Shown piece by piece: positions 1 to 9,844 of a stretch of 64,000 bases of DNA. The DNA is from Marsupella aquatica (Eukaryota; Marchantiophyta). The position numbers were made by a program, and so were the translations under genes. The notes under the pieces are model-generated. The model did no database searches and was not told where the DNA came from. It worked only from the letters and a program-made list of their open reading frames with translations. The stretch is taken from positions 10,788,001-10,852,000 of the forward strand of contig OZ316898.1 of the NCBI GenBank assembly GCA_973895155.1. Reading direction: 5' to 3'. Each line of letters begins with the position of its first letter. Positions within the stretch are counted from its first letter, which is position 1.

Positions 1-373
1 TTTGATGCTCTGGATTAGAGTTTCTGAACGTTCTCGTCCTTCTTGAATCATTATTTACGAGGCACAGATATGGTGGGTCGTTCGCTACTTCCTAATGCGC
101 CATTTCGACTGACACGAGCCTTACACAACGAGAGCTCCATTCCGCTTGAGCTCCAGACCTTTCCAAAGTCTGGACACTCGAAGACTGCAGCAAGGACGGG
201 CTGCATGCCAGTGCAGAAGCTAAAACTGGGAAGCAAGAGCTACATGGAGTGAACCGGCATTCTAACTCAGTTCTTCTCCCCTCGTCGAGCACGATTTTCT
301 CCCTGCCCCCCCTCTCTCTTCTTTCACAGGGGTAGATTTTTTCTGATTCATTCCCAACTTCTCTTTTTTGCAG

Positions 374-514
374 GCTGCCAAGTACCTGGGCATGGAGAAC
401 TTGTCCAAATTGACATTGCGGACCTTCGTTCAAATTTGCGTGGAAAGAACTCCGAACGAGATCGAAGAGATTTTAAATCTCCTGATAAACGCATTGGTAG
501 AGCATATGGATTGA
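374..514 (+). pseudogene. SKP1-like C-terminal exon, partial or degraded
   Basis: The reading frame that begins with AAKYLGMENL and continues through LTLRTFVQICVERTPNEIEEI resembles the C-terminal F-box-binding helices of SKP1, the adaptor that links cullin 1 to F-box proteins in SCF ubiquitin ligases. A pyrimidine-rich stretch ending in TTTTTTGCAG lies immediately upstream and looks like a 3' splice site, so earlier exons would lie before or at the window start. The frame ends at a TGA at 512-514. The usual conserved SKP1 ending (an acidic stretch followed by an ENQWAFE-like tail) is missing, so this is either a strongly diverged SKP1-like gene or a broken copy. I could not place the N-terminal BTB/POZ-like part in bases 1-373. 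Family assignment is fairly sure; functional status is not. Confidence 0.55.
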
Positions 515-1443
515 TACTTCCTCGTCCCTCGATCATCAGCACAGCCCTTGCTTGGGCCTCCGAGCCTCCTTCCTGGCTATAAATGTGCTTCCTCACTGGT
601 TCTTCAGGCCACAGACTCTTAAAAGTTTCTCTGATTTCATGAAGGCTGTGGTGTCCTCGTTGACAATGATGGTTCTGTTTGTATTAATCATGTGAATATA
701 TGTTTACAGACCTTCAATTTCAAGGAATTGATGAGACTTTGATAAAATTGAGTACGTAAAAACTATGAATTAAGGTGTAACTGAAAGTAGAGTGGTCCTG
801 AGAACATAATCTGGACTTGTGTTGCACATTGATATAATTTCTATTTCTCACAGTGCTCTCTCTTGCCCAAAATAGCTCTCCGGTTCAGGACTCTAGTTGC
901 CAAATGCTGAGATATTAAGAGCTCCCTTTGTCTGTGTCTAGAAAGATGAACACTAAGGGCTGTCTTGCATGTAGTGGGCCCTCAGTTTTGGGAGAATTAG
1001 TTTTGCAGCCGTGAGGGATGCACCAGAGAAATTTGTAGTGCTGCTACGTGACACTGGGCCAGGCAGTTTCCAGCCTTTGCCCTTCAGTCTTCACTTTAAC
1101 TGCCGTGCAGCCGGGCTAATGAGGGGGTTCAGACATGAAATTCTCAGTGTATAGTATGATGCCAGATGTTCAGTTTAGAGGGCCGACTAGAGAATTTGGA
1201 GCACTGCAGCCTGGCTCGTCAATATTCTTCAGGTTGGTTGGGTAGTTTGAATGTTCTCCGCATCTTAGCATCGTCCATTCTGGAAGGCTTGATGGTCAAA
1301 CGGGAATCCTCCAATATTTTCGCTTGTTAATTCCGGAGCTGGCAAGGTATCCCATTTATTGATATTTTTAGTTTTGGATTGTGGAGAATGGTTGAAGCCT
1401 GTTACGAAAATTCTCTTCTCCCATTTGTCAATGTCTGCAGAGC
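515..1443. other. Intergenic, no gene recognised
   Basis: Non-coding stretch between the SKP1-like exon and the F-box relic. All reading frames are short and none shows a recognisable domain. It may contain the 3' untranslated part of the SKP1-like gene. Confidence 0.5.
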
Positions 1444-1903
1444 ATGAGGGATGGCCTGCGGAATCAGCTCCCGGCCGAGCTGTGGGAGCGAGTGCTGTCC
1501 TTGTTGTCGGTGCCTGACCTTTGCGACTTCGCAGCGTCTGCAAGATGTGGAATTCGGTCGTCCGTTCGACAGAATTTGGAGAGACAAGCATGAATTACCA
1601 ACGGGCTATGACTATGGTGTACCGGCCATGGACGGGGGTTTAGTTTGCACAATTGTAGAGGAACAGCGTCGAGAGCCGATTCGGATTCACAACAAAATTA
1701 CAAATCAAGACCGTCAAACACTTATTATTTCCAACCTTGTGGATGGAACATTTAGAGTACTCCCAGCTCCACCTTTGGATGACATCATTCTTAACAAGCA
1801 TAAGAATCTGACACTGTCCGGAGAATTGAGAATATGTCGAACACTTACAAGATTTTACTCCTTAAACTCGAGGGGTTGTTTTAGCACAGGTTCACGTACT
1901 TGA
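1444..1903 (+). pseudogene. F-box protein pseudogene (frameshifted)
   Basis: An ATG at 1444 opens a frame that reads QLPAELWERVLSLLSVPDLC, a clear N-terminal F-box motif (LP-ELWERVLS-L-VPDLC). About 30 codons in, the frame breaks: a one-base shift near 1530 restores the expected CK-MWNSVVRS second half of the F-box in another frame, which soon meets a TAG. A third frame (to 1903) then carries an F-box-associated-like stretch containing NLVDGTFRVLPAPP, as in the kelch-type proteins that follow a plant F-box. At least two frameshifts within 300 bp make this a pseudogene unless several tiny introns are present, for which I see no good signals. It lies about 1 kb from a SKP1-like relic, the natural binding partner of F-box proteins. 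Confidence 0.6.
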
Positions 1904-1904
1904 A

Positions 1905-2290
1905 TGTGTAATTAGGGACCCCCCTGAGGGTCCCTTGCAAAATTTGAGAATGTGTAATTACTGACCCCCATGAGGAGTCCCCTGCAAATTCAAGACTCCA
2001 CAGCCCCATGAGGAGTCTCTTGCAAAATTTGAGACTCCACAACTTGCCAAGTCATCATAGCGTGTTGTAAACAAGAAAAGAAATTTGTTTCCAAATTAAA
2101 ATAACTCCTCCTTTTGTGTTTGTGATAATTTATGGGTAAAATCTAGAGCGTCATGTCATAAAATAGAATATGATTTTATTTGACATAATCATTTTAGTTA
2201 TCTTTTCTTCTTATTAAGTAAAAACATAAGATGAGTAATAAATACTTGAATATTCGCAGCAATTGAAACTAATTATGGCAACCTTAACCA
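1905..2290. mobile_element. MITE-like AT-rich block, copy A
   Basis: The block begins with three short near-repeats built around GACCCCC(C/A)TGAGG-GTCCCTTGCAAA and continues into AT-rich DNA. A diverged relative lies at about 47,400-47,730 with the same order: a GGACCCC...GGTCCCTT head, a GTTTGTG-AATTT-GGGT-AAA-T segment, a G-CGTC-TG-C-TAAAA segment, and a long AT-rich tail. It has no coding capacity. I infer an old non-autonomous element; ends and target duplications were not resolved. Confidence 0.35.
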
Positions 2291-3450
2291 ACTCTGCAAA
2301 CTATCATTTGTGGGGTTTGCTCAAAGACAATTTCCCCTTTAAATACTTGTCTGACTCTCAGCTTCTCAATGAATATAACTTCCACCCTTATTTCTACAAT
2401 TGGTATATGTCTGGACTGTGAGATGGCTGTATTGTCGTTGGCCTTTTCATCTAACCCTGTCCATGTGATTCGAGGTGCTCCAACCTCTAGTCATACTCGT
2501 GGTTTCCGATTCAGCTCTGGCAACTGGCTCGTGGTAATACAAGTTTGCATCTATGGAAATCTAGGTGCTCTCAGGAAAGGGAGAAGGTGCTTGGAATCCA
2601 GATTAAAATTTGGAGGGAGCTCAGGTTGTGCATTAAGATTGCTTGGTCAAAGGGTTAGCTTGTCTCCCGGTGTTGGGACGTTGCAGACAAGAGCTGCAGG
2701 GGCAGATGGCCAGAGATTTTGGACAAGATGGAGGATTGTATTGGCTGATGGACAATTTGGTCTTAGTGGATTATAGTCTGCGTGGGCCTTTTATCCATCT
2801 TGAAAGTTATCTTTGGGCCTTGTTATTAGTCTGTCAGTTTCGGGTGCCAAGGGTGTTACCGTGTTAGGGGGTAGATTTGCAGATCATGGTAAATCCTTCT
2901 TCATTGCGGTTTGCACCTATTTTCAGATGTTTAGATCTAAGTTTCTTGCTAGGCCTCGTCCTATACTCTGGGCTGAGTCAATCCTCAGGTTTGCCGGTGT
3001 TAGTCAAATTGTTTTGGTTGGGAACATTTGGTTGCCTCGCACCGCTTTCCTTCTCGCCCTTGTCCACTTGACTGAACATGATTGTTTGGTCTTTGCATGA
3101 CGTTTGGCCTTGTGACCTGTCTTGGTCGTTTGGTCTTTGTGTGACTTTTGGCCTTCTTACATGTCTTGGTCTGGCTGGTCACTCCAGTTTTGTTGGGTTC
3201 AACTTTTCTCATAAATAAAGTGCTCCTTTCAAGAAGGAAAGAAAGAAAGAAAAAGTGACAGGCCAGGGTTCCAATTTGAATGTATTGGAATGTGTTTGGT
3301 ACTTGTCTGACATTTGGCCTTTACACATGTCTTGCTCTGGCCTGTCACTCCCTTTTAATTGGATAAAGCTTTTCTCATAAATCAGGTGTTTTTCTCAAGA
3401 AAGAAAGGAAAACAGGGAAAGAAAAGGGAAAAAAAAAGTGGCAGGCCAGG
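2291..3450. other. Non-coding; two related A-rich-ended segments
   Basis: No protein family is recognised, although there are open frames of 60-135 codons. Two neighbouring segments resemble each other: each has a CTTG-TCTGGC-TGTCACTCC block, then TTTTCTCATAAAT, then CAAGAA followed by a GAAAG/A-rich run, ending near 3,255 and 3,440. The pattern suggests a tandem duplication of the 3' end of an A-tailed retrosequence, but no reverse transcriptase motif was seen. Confidence 0.3.
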
Positions 3451-3560
3451 AATATGAAGCCGGGATAAACCTTTAGGTTTGTCAAAATGCTCCCAAGGCA
3501 TGGAATATGAAGCCGGGATAAACCTTTAGGTTTATCAAAATGCTCCCAAGGCATGGATCT
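3451..3560. repeat. 53-bp tandem duplication
   Basis: A unit beginning AATATGAAGCCGGG at 3451 recurs at 3504 with one clear difference (GTC versus ATC after AGGTTT). A short partial third copy (GATCCCAAGGCA) follows. It lies just upstream of the direct repeat that borders the mitochondrial insertion. Confidence 0.85.
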
Positions 3561-3592
3561 GATCCCAAGGCAACTCAGATGGATTGCATTGT

Positions 3593-3629
3593 ACTCACAA
3601 TGTGACAGAAAACATTTCCAAATAGTCCA
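3593..3629 (+). repeat. 37-bp direct repeat, left copy
   Basis: This sequence, ACTCACAATGTGACAG through TAGTCCA, recurs at 4809-4845 with one base different (A/T before TAGTCCA). The two copies bracket the organelle-derived DNA. Confidence 0.85.
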
Positions 3630-3639
3630 AGTATCATAC

Positions 3640-3722
3640 CAATACGCGTTTTAAAGTTTTGATTGATATTTGTGGCGTTGATCATCCCTCTCGAAAACGA
3701 AGATTCGAAGTAGTTTATAATT
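3640..3722 (+). pseudogene. nad9: Mitochondrial nad9 fragment
   Basis: One frame reads FKVLIDICGVDHPSRKRRFE followed by VVYNF, the conserved core of mitochondrial NADH dehydrogenase subunit 9 (the 30-kDa, NuoC-like subunit of complex I). The match then stops and the frame ends at a stop about 17 codons later, so only about 27 codons survive. In plants nad9 is normally mitochondrial; here it sits in DNA flanked by nuclear genes and next to a group II intron fragment. It is best read as part of a mitochondrial DNA insertion and non-functional. Confidence 0.75.
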
Positions 3723-4004
3723 TCGTTTGGCTCTTGGAATCACATCCAATGGTTGGAACAGCTTGCAAAATCTAACAACCTTACCCACTTTATCGCCCTC
3801 AATCGTTTTTTGTACTTCTATCGAAACAGAATGGTTCCATGTTATTTCATTAATAGGATATTTACTTTTGTTTCTATTTTTTTATCCCATTCTAGTCTCA
3901 ATAACTTTTCAAACTTGCCTGGCAAAATGATTTAAAATTCTTTTCACCAATTTTTCCTCTGGTCAAGTGTCTCGATTTGATCGACCCTAAACATAAAAAG
4001 TGGA
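3723..4004 (+). other. Probable mitochondrial DNA, unidentified part
   Basis: AT-rich sequence between the nad9 fragment and the group II intron segment. Two overlapping short frames (about 60 codons) are open but not recognised. By position it probably belongs to the same mitochondrial insertion. Confidence 0.4.
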
Positions 4005-4795
4005 AGTGTGCACGCTGCCGTGAAAAAGACCTACCTCGGCATATATGCCGCCCTTAACCTTTCGATTAATCGCCGGGAGGCCGTTACAAAAGGCTAAGAG
4101 GGGCAGGGGGATGAACGATAGCCTTGAAATTTTAAGGTGTTAGCCTAACGAGCCAGTCCCCGGACTAATTCGGCGGTTAGGTAGTGCCCTCGCTTTGGTA
4201 CGAAAGGTCCGAAGGCACGGTCCGAAGGATACTTTACTTCTTTTGAAAAATATATATATGAATGAAAAACAAATATATAACTATCTACCGGTTTTGCGAA
4301 AAAAGAAAGATACGATTTATGGATAACCAATTGTTTTTCAAATCTCTAATAGCTACTTCACCGAAAAGGACACATAAATGTCGAACGGTATCTAAAGCAC
4401 CTGAAAACTGCGCGAAGATGCCCAAGAGCATCCAATTCCGAGCATTCGGTGGAACCGGTGAACCATTTGTACGTTTGGATTTACGAATGGGGCAGAGGGC
4501 CTTTAGCTATGAAAGGCAAAGGACAAGGGCCTTTCTAAGCTTCAGCTCTCCCCGCCCCGGTGGAAGAGGAGGTTCGGCTTGGACCGAGCGTCTTCGTGCC
4601 CTCTGGAAACACTGTCAGAAAGAGCAGTTCAAGGCAGAAGGCCTGTTTCGGCTCATGAAAGACATAAATCTGTGGATAGCGGCCTATAAGAAGCTGTCAC
4701 TAGGCTCTAAGAACGGTGGTGAAAGACCGAAAGGCACCTTGATCAAAGCACTAGAAACACTGCAATTGTATGGTTTCTGTCTAGGGTCCATGGGA
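4005..4795 (+). pseudogene. Mitochondrial group II intron with maturase 5' part
   Basis: From about 4,010 a GTGCACGC start (group II introns begin GTGYG) is followed by GC-rich hairpin-forming sequence of the domain I kind, quite unlike the AT-rich surroundings. The frame from 4262 then encodes a basic protein whose later part contains LFRLMKDINLWIAAYKKLS, the typical N-terminal signature of organelle group II intron reverse transcriptase/maturases, followed by NGG-RPKGT. The match ends near 4,790 and the frame runs into local repeat sequence, so the polymerase and maturase domains are absent. The protein would normally help splice its own intron. Together with the nad9 piece this indicates transfer from the mitochondrion. 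I do not recognise the host gene of the intron. Confidence 0.65.
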
Positions 4796-4904
4796 GCATC
4801 ATTTTGGGACTCACAATGTGACAGAAAACATTTCCAATTAGTCCATCCCAATTGTATGGTTTTTGTCTGGGGTCCATGGGAGCATCATTTTGGGCAGGCC
4901 AAAG
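4763..4904. repeat. 86-bp duplication containing right 37-bp repeat
   Basis: The block CAATTGTATGGTTT with GGTCCATGGGAGCATC occurs at 4763 and again at 4849. Between the two lies the right copy (4809-4845) of the 37-bp direct repeat seen at 3593. Confidence 0.85.
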
Positions 4905-6060
4905 TTAGAACTTGAACGTATTGGAAAGCGTATCGTATACCATACCGTATTGTGACCACGTAGGTTTGGTCACGGGCCTGACCGTACTCATCTACAGTAT
5001 GTACAGATAAGCTTGATCGTAACAGTCCGAAGGTTTCTTGATACAAAGCCCAAATTTCAGTCCTTCCTCATTCATCAGTGATGAGAGTGCGTCTCGAGAC
5101 CATGCAGCAATCAATCCTCAATCCTTCTCTTTCCGATCCGTCCGTGCTGAGCGACCCCAAATAGACGAGGCGACTCACCACGATGTCCTCAAGTTACGTG
5201 AGCTAAAGCTATTGACGGAAACGCACACAAGCCACTGTCGTGGATTAAAGAGACACTGTTGCGAACTGTGTTTCCCATCAAACTAGCGGGCCTCGAGCTG
5301 TTGGCATGGATTTGGATCCTGAAGCGCGGTATGAAAACCCAATTCTGATCAAGCATGCGGACGACCACTCGCCACACACGTGAAAACTGATTGTTACATG
5401 AGGGGCAACGTTCTACAAGGAGAGAGGACGGACACGAGTTGCGGGTTCATCGGATATTATTCATTGAATTGTCGAGCCGGGATTCTAGATCGTCGCTTCA
5501 GCGTATTTGACTCGGTAATTTTACTCGCATAGCAGATAGGCTTGATAGGGAAAAGCTCGAGATTGTTGTGGTGAATGGAAGAAATCGAGAAATATTGATG
5601 TTTGGCGACGATAAAATTGGGAAGTTAGTCCTGTACATGAGTGAACGTTAACGCAATTGCGACCCGTATTCCTGCGTTGAATGAAGAGAATTATGTAGAA
5701 AGACGGAATGCTGATCAATGAGGAGCAGCCGGGTTCCTCTAGTAAGTGGCCAACACGGCCATGCCTGCCTGGATCAGACTCTGTGGCCCGGGATCGGAGT
5801 GGATTGAGTGGGCACCGAACGGTTTGTCTTCAACTACTGTTCGAGGTTGTTGAACAGTTCAAGTTGAATGATTATGTACGTAATTTGGAACAGGGAAGTT
5901 TGTATTTTGAGGAAAAGTTGAAGAAAAATGCGTAGACAGTGATATATGGATAAGCAGTTGCCCAGGAGAAGGTTAGATCCTGATGGACTGCTGCTGGTCA
6001 GTGAGGAACACGAGCGCCACGAATAAAGGTCGCCGCAGGAAAGTGTTGGAGGTATGCTCG
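4905..6060. other. Intergenic, no gene recognised
   Basis: Several open frames of 60-80 codons occur on both strands, for example 5038-5286 (+) and 5708-5935 (+, ending in a lysine- and glutamate-rich LYFEEKLKKNA). None shows a domain I know, and codon use gives no support. Confidence 0.4.
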
Positions 6061-6074
6061 ATCAATACTGTCGC

Positions 6075-6600
6075 TCACCAGCAAGAGCAGCATTGCAAGT
6101 GCGGACCTCTTTCTTAAGCTCCCTGGCTCTGTGGTCGATTACTTTTTTTAATTTCTCCTCTCTGCTGTAGGCTAGGTCATCCGCAGGAGCAGCATTGCAA
6201 ATGTACATTCTTTCTGAAGTTCGCATTAACTTGGTGCGTAGTTTTTGCTTTCGTACGTCTTTCATTATTATAGCAAAATTGCAAGATTGAACAGCATTAT
6301 TTACAAATGTCAGAAGACAGTTCTCCTTTTCCGATCGCAACGTGCTTTTCTTACGTATGCCTGATCACTTTTGTAGCTCACCTCCAGGAAGACCAGCATT
6401 GCAAATTTGCATCCTCAGTGGCTGTCTAGTCTATGCTTTCTTGATTTCACAAGTTTACAAATGTGCAAAAATCAGTGCGATAAAACGAGGCACCATATCT
6501 TTATGTATGCGTCTAGACACTTGTGACACTCCGTCTGAGATGCAAAAGGATGCGAATTGTGCCAATTTGCAAGTCCCTTTGATTGTGAAGTGCTGACAGA
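6075..6600. repeat. Degenerate ~100-bp repeats upstream of GT61 gene
   Basis: An (A)GCATTGCAA(A/G)T core recurs at about 6,090, 6,190, 6,285 (diverged), 6,395 and, weakly, 6,565, with similar pyrimidine-rich sequence between. It lies in the 5' flank of the glycosyltransferase gene. The copies are strongly diverged. Confidence 0.45.
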
Positions 6601-6834
6601 TTGCGTTTCCCTTTCTTATCAACGCAGCCTGAGCACCTCTCCAACGACGTAGCATTCAAGTATGCATGCTTCGCAGTTTAGTCTTTGGCAATAGGTCCCT
6701 GAAAATCCTTCAAATTCACTTAGATTTCCAAGTTACCAGCCTGGACGGATCAACGTCACACAGCTGTTCTGAATCTTCACAACCGTAATAATTTTCGCCT
6801 CACGGCAATCCCTGCAAGGAAACTACGGTAGACG

Positions 6835-8409
6835 ATGTCGACAGAGAAATTCTATGGTGGTAGCAACGGAGCACCCGAGCGTCGAGATCAAGTGAGACCA
6901 GTCTTCATAACCAGAAAAGGAATCGTGACTTTTGGAGTTATTCTCATAATCTTCATCCTTTTCCTCGGAGAAACCAGCCTTCCAAAAGTGACGGTCGTCC
7001 ACAATTGGTCCACGCAACACCTCTCTATGGACACTAACCAGTTTGGCTCATGTCAAGATCTGCAACTCAATCGCCCCCAGAGCTTCAGCCCCAGTAAACT
7101 CCTGATTATGACAAGGCCAACGGTCCAAGATGCCTACAAGACCTTGATAACCCGCGCCTCCAATCTCACATCTCGAAGAAGGCCCACAGATCGAGAGTTC
7201 CAGACAGTCATCGAGCCCAACCGAAACGTCAAAGAATTCGGTCTCACGGTAGTGAGAAATGTTTGCATGCGACCAGATGGACCCATTGTAATGGTCGGCC
7301 TTTCAGCGGATAAAATTCTTGAGCAGGTCTCAAAGGTTCCAAAGGTTCAACAGGACTGGTTCTTGAGTTACAACAACTCACCAAGTTGGGGAGGTGTGGG
7401 CTTCGAAGAGATGGCGGTGGATAAGGTTCCAGCAGATGTCAGGTGGGTACCAGGGACGACTACTCACATCATTCCCCACCTCGGAAACGTGTTCCACCAC
7501 TTTGCAGACCGTCTGTGGCCACACATTGTGGGCTTCCAGTATCCCCTGAATGAGACCACTCCACACCCTATCGATCATTTTCTCGTTCACCGCTTCAGCA
7601 CATGGATGCTCCAAGCGGAGCACAACGTGGATCGACACACGTTCATGTACCAGATCAGAATTCTTGGAGAGCTCGCTCTCGGTGCTGATTTCTTGGTGAT
7701 GGATGGATTGGAGCAGCAGGACTTGGTGTGCTACGAGAGGTTGTTGCTAGCTTGTGCAACGTGTGACAGGATGAGCGATTGGCTCGGTTACGACATCACC
7801 AAGCCTGCCCTACTTCGCTACAGGCATGCTGCACTGTCTTACTTAGGCATATTAAGCGAGCCTGCCATACCTCTCCCTCCTCGCCCATTGAGGGTGACGT
7901 TCTATGCTAGAGGGGACACGAAAAGAAGACGAATTGCAAATGGTCAAGACGTGGTCAACCATCTTAGAAGGTACACAAATCCACCATTGGATGTCACCTT
8001 TATCGATGAGCTTCTAGCAGCTGGTGAGTACAACCAATCATTTCCGGAAGTTGTATCCCTCTTCTCTCAGACGGATATCTTTATAACAGTCCATGGGGCT
8101 AACACCTGGGCTGCTCTCTTTATGCCCAAGTACAGTGGGGTGATTGAGATTGAAGGACCGTGTGGACCGTTCTCGTGGCTTCAGCTCGTTGTGAATGCTG
8201 TTGATTTGAAGCATGACACGAGTAATCCTTGGGGCGAAAGGGTTGCTTCTCCCGACGCTGGAAACGTTACCCTGTGCGAGGGCCCATATCAAACTCCTGA
8301 TTTTACTGTAGATGTTCGTAAACTGGACGCAGCCATTCACCAATTGGCTCTTCCAACCTTTGGCTTCAACGACATCCTTACTCGTCATTGGCTGCATGAT
8401 AGATCGTGA
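6835..8409 (+). CDS. GT61-family glycosyltransferase (xylosyltransferase-like)
   Basis: This 524-residue intronless frame has the layout of a Golgi type II membrane enzyme: a short cytoplasmic N-terminus, one hydrophobic anchor at about residues 28-46 (GIVTFGVILIIFILFL), a stem, then a lumenal catalytic region. The catalytic part carries GT61 (DUF563) hallmarks: HHFADRLWPHI near residue 222, RPLRVTFYARGD-KRR near 350, and VHGANTWAALFMP near residue 420 followed by VIEIEGP. GT61 enzymes include plant beta-1,2-xylosyltransferase of N-glycans and arabinosyl- or xylosyltransferases of wall polymers; the sequence does not tell me the acceptor. Length fits the family. The start at 6835 is the first ATG in frame and leaves a normal short tail before the anchor. 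The next gene is over 2 kb away. Confidence 0.85.
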   Translation: MSTEKFYGGSNGAPERRDQVRPVFITRKGIVTFGVILIIFILFLGETSLPKVTVVHNWSTQHLSMDTNQFGSCQDLQLNRPQSFSPSKLLIMTRPTVQDAYKTLITRASNLTSRRRPTDREFQTVIEPNRNVKEFGLTVVRNVCMRPDGPIVMVGLSADKILEQVSKVPKVQQDWFLSYNNSPSWGGVGFEEMAVDKVPADVRWVPGTTTHIIPHLGNVFHHFADRLWPHIVGFQYPLNETTPHPIDHFLVHRFSTWMLQAEHNVDRHTFMYQIRILGELALGADFLVMDGLEQQDLVCYERLLLACATCDRMSDWLGYDITKPALLRYRHAALSYLGILSEPAIPLPPRPLRVTFYARGDTKRRRIANGQDVVNHLRRYTNPPLDVTFIDELLAAGEYNQSFPEVVSLFSQTDIFITVHGANTWAALFMPKYSGVIEIEGPCGPFSWLQLVVNAVDLKHDTSNPWGERVASPDAGNVTLCEGPYQTPDFTVDVRKLDAAIHQLALPTFGFNDILTRHWLHDRS

Positions 8410-9840
8410 CTTAGAAGCAGTTGAAATGATGATTTACAGCATTTTTACAATTCGTGAAGCTTTTTTGAGGCGTATCTGCCCCAAAAACATTTTTTCCCCC
8501 CTGCTCTGTGTAGAAACGCACCCCATTCACTCACTAAGTGCCGTTTAGCCAACGGTGTGCAAGTATGAATTGGGCTTGGTGTCTTCGATGGCAAGGTTTA
8601 TGAATCTTGGGTACTGATTATGAGACACATCTTTATGTACCAGAGTCTGATACTTGCCACTGGTCCCTATATCTTCAAGATTTGATTTCTACTGTACATG
8701 TTACAACTGTGGGAGACTTTCCTTGATCCCATCTATTGAACAAAAAATCTCACCCTGATGATGAGCACTCAGTAACAGAGAATTCTGAGCGCTGTGGGGA
8801 ATTAATGGCGGAAATGGAAAACTCTGCGATGAGAAGTGGCATTGATGTCTATGATATTGATATAACTTACTTCTTGGCTAGGAAGCCATTAAGTGTTGTG
8901 TTGGCCAGAATTGTAGGTGAAATTGCCCCCATTCCCGCCATTGTACGAAAGATTATCAGGCATTGCTTGAGTTTTTCTAGCTGTGTAAAGCGACAACTAG
9001 CGCATCCATGCCAAGCAGCTGGGGGGGTGGAAGATTTCAAGGAAGGAGTAAACTGTCAGTTGAGATATGAGTCTCCCATCTTTTCCCTTCTACTTTAAGG
9101 TGTATGAGTCGAAATTCCACCGTGGCATAGAATTGAGGCTCCTATGTCGATCCTTATGATTGCTTGACGGAGAAAGAGCTGTTTCGGATGTCATTTGTCA
9201 ATTCTAAGACATAACCACGTTTGTTGGGAGATGAGTTTCTAATAAGCTGTTTAATTCTCTTCTTCGCGCTTTGTTAATTTGACTAAATTGTTAGGCAAAC
9301 TAGGGCTGCATGACGAAATGTCAATCTTATGCGTATGTTTCGCTGTAGAGTGAACTCTTCTTTTGAGCTCTTTGTACTAATCTGGATATGTCTTGTGAAC
9401 TGTTACCTAGAACTCAACTGCTTCAAAACTGTGCTTTGTTAGAACTGAATTGGAGATGAGAGGCTGCAAGTCTTCAGGTGGACAGCAACCGTGACGAGAT
9501 CGAACATGAGGACTACTTATTCGTTCCCAGTTCGGCCACTAATTTGATACCAAGAACGAGAAGGGCTCCCTCGAATCAAGTGAATGGACTACCAATTATC
9601 AATGACGAATAGCTGGTCGAAAGTCATGTTAGCAAGCTTTGTTGATCGAGATGCAACAACACACCTGCGGAAATTAGCTATATGTATACACTTGTCACCC
9701 TAAAGTTTCTGGATTTCTACCTCCGTTCTAGCTTCTAACGTGGACAGTTCAGCACTGCGTCATCCTCTGGGCTTCAGTTACATATGCAGGGCAGGACACA
9801 GACGACAAAAAATGTTGGTAGGAATGTATAACAAGCTCAG
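8410..9840. other. Intergenic, no gene recognised
   Basis: Includes the presumed 3' untranslated region of the GT61 gene. A 120-codon frame at 8736-9098 (+) is not recognised and may be chance. Confidence 0.4.
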
Positions 9841-9844
9841 CACC

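Noticed and set aside
2369-3100. Overlapping plus-strand frames of 64-135 codons.
   Set aside because: No domain, no conserved motif and three competing frames; no reverse transcriptase or zinc-knuckle signature was found to support a LINE.
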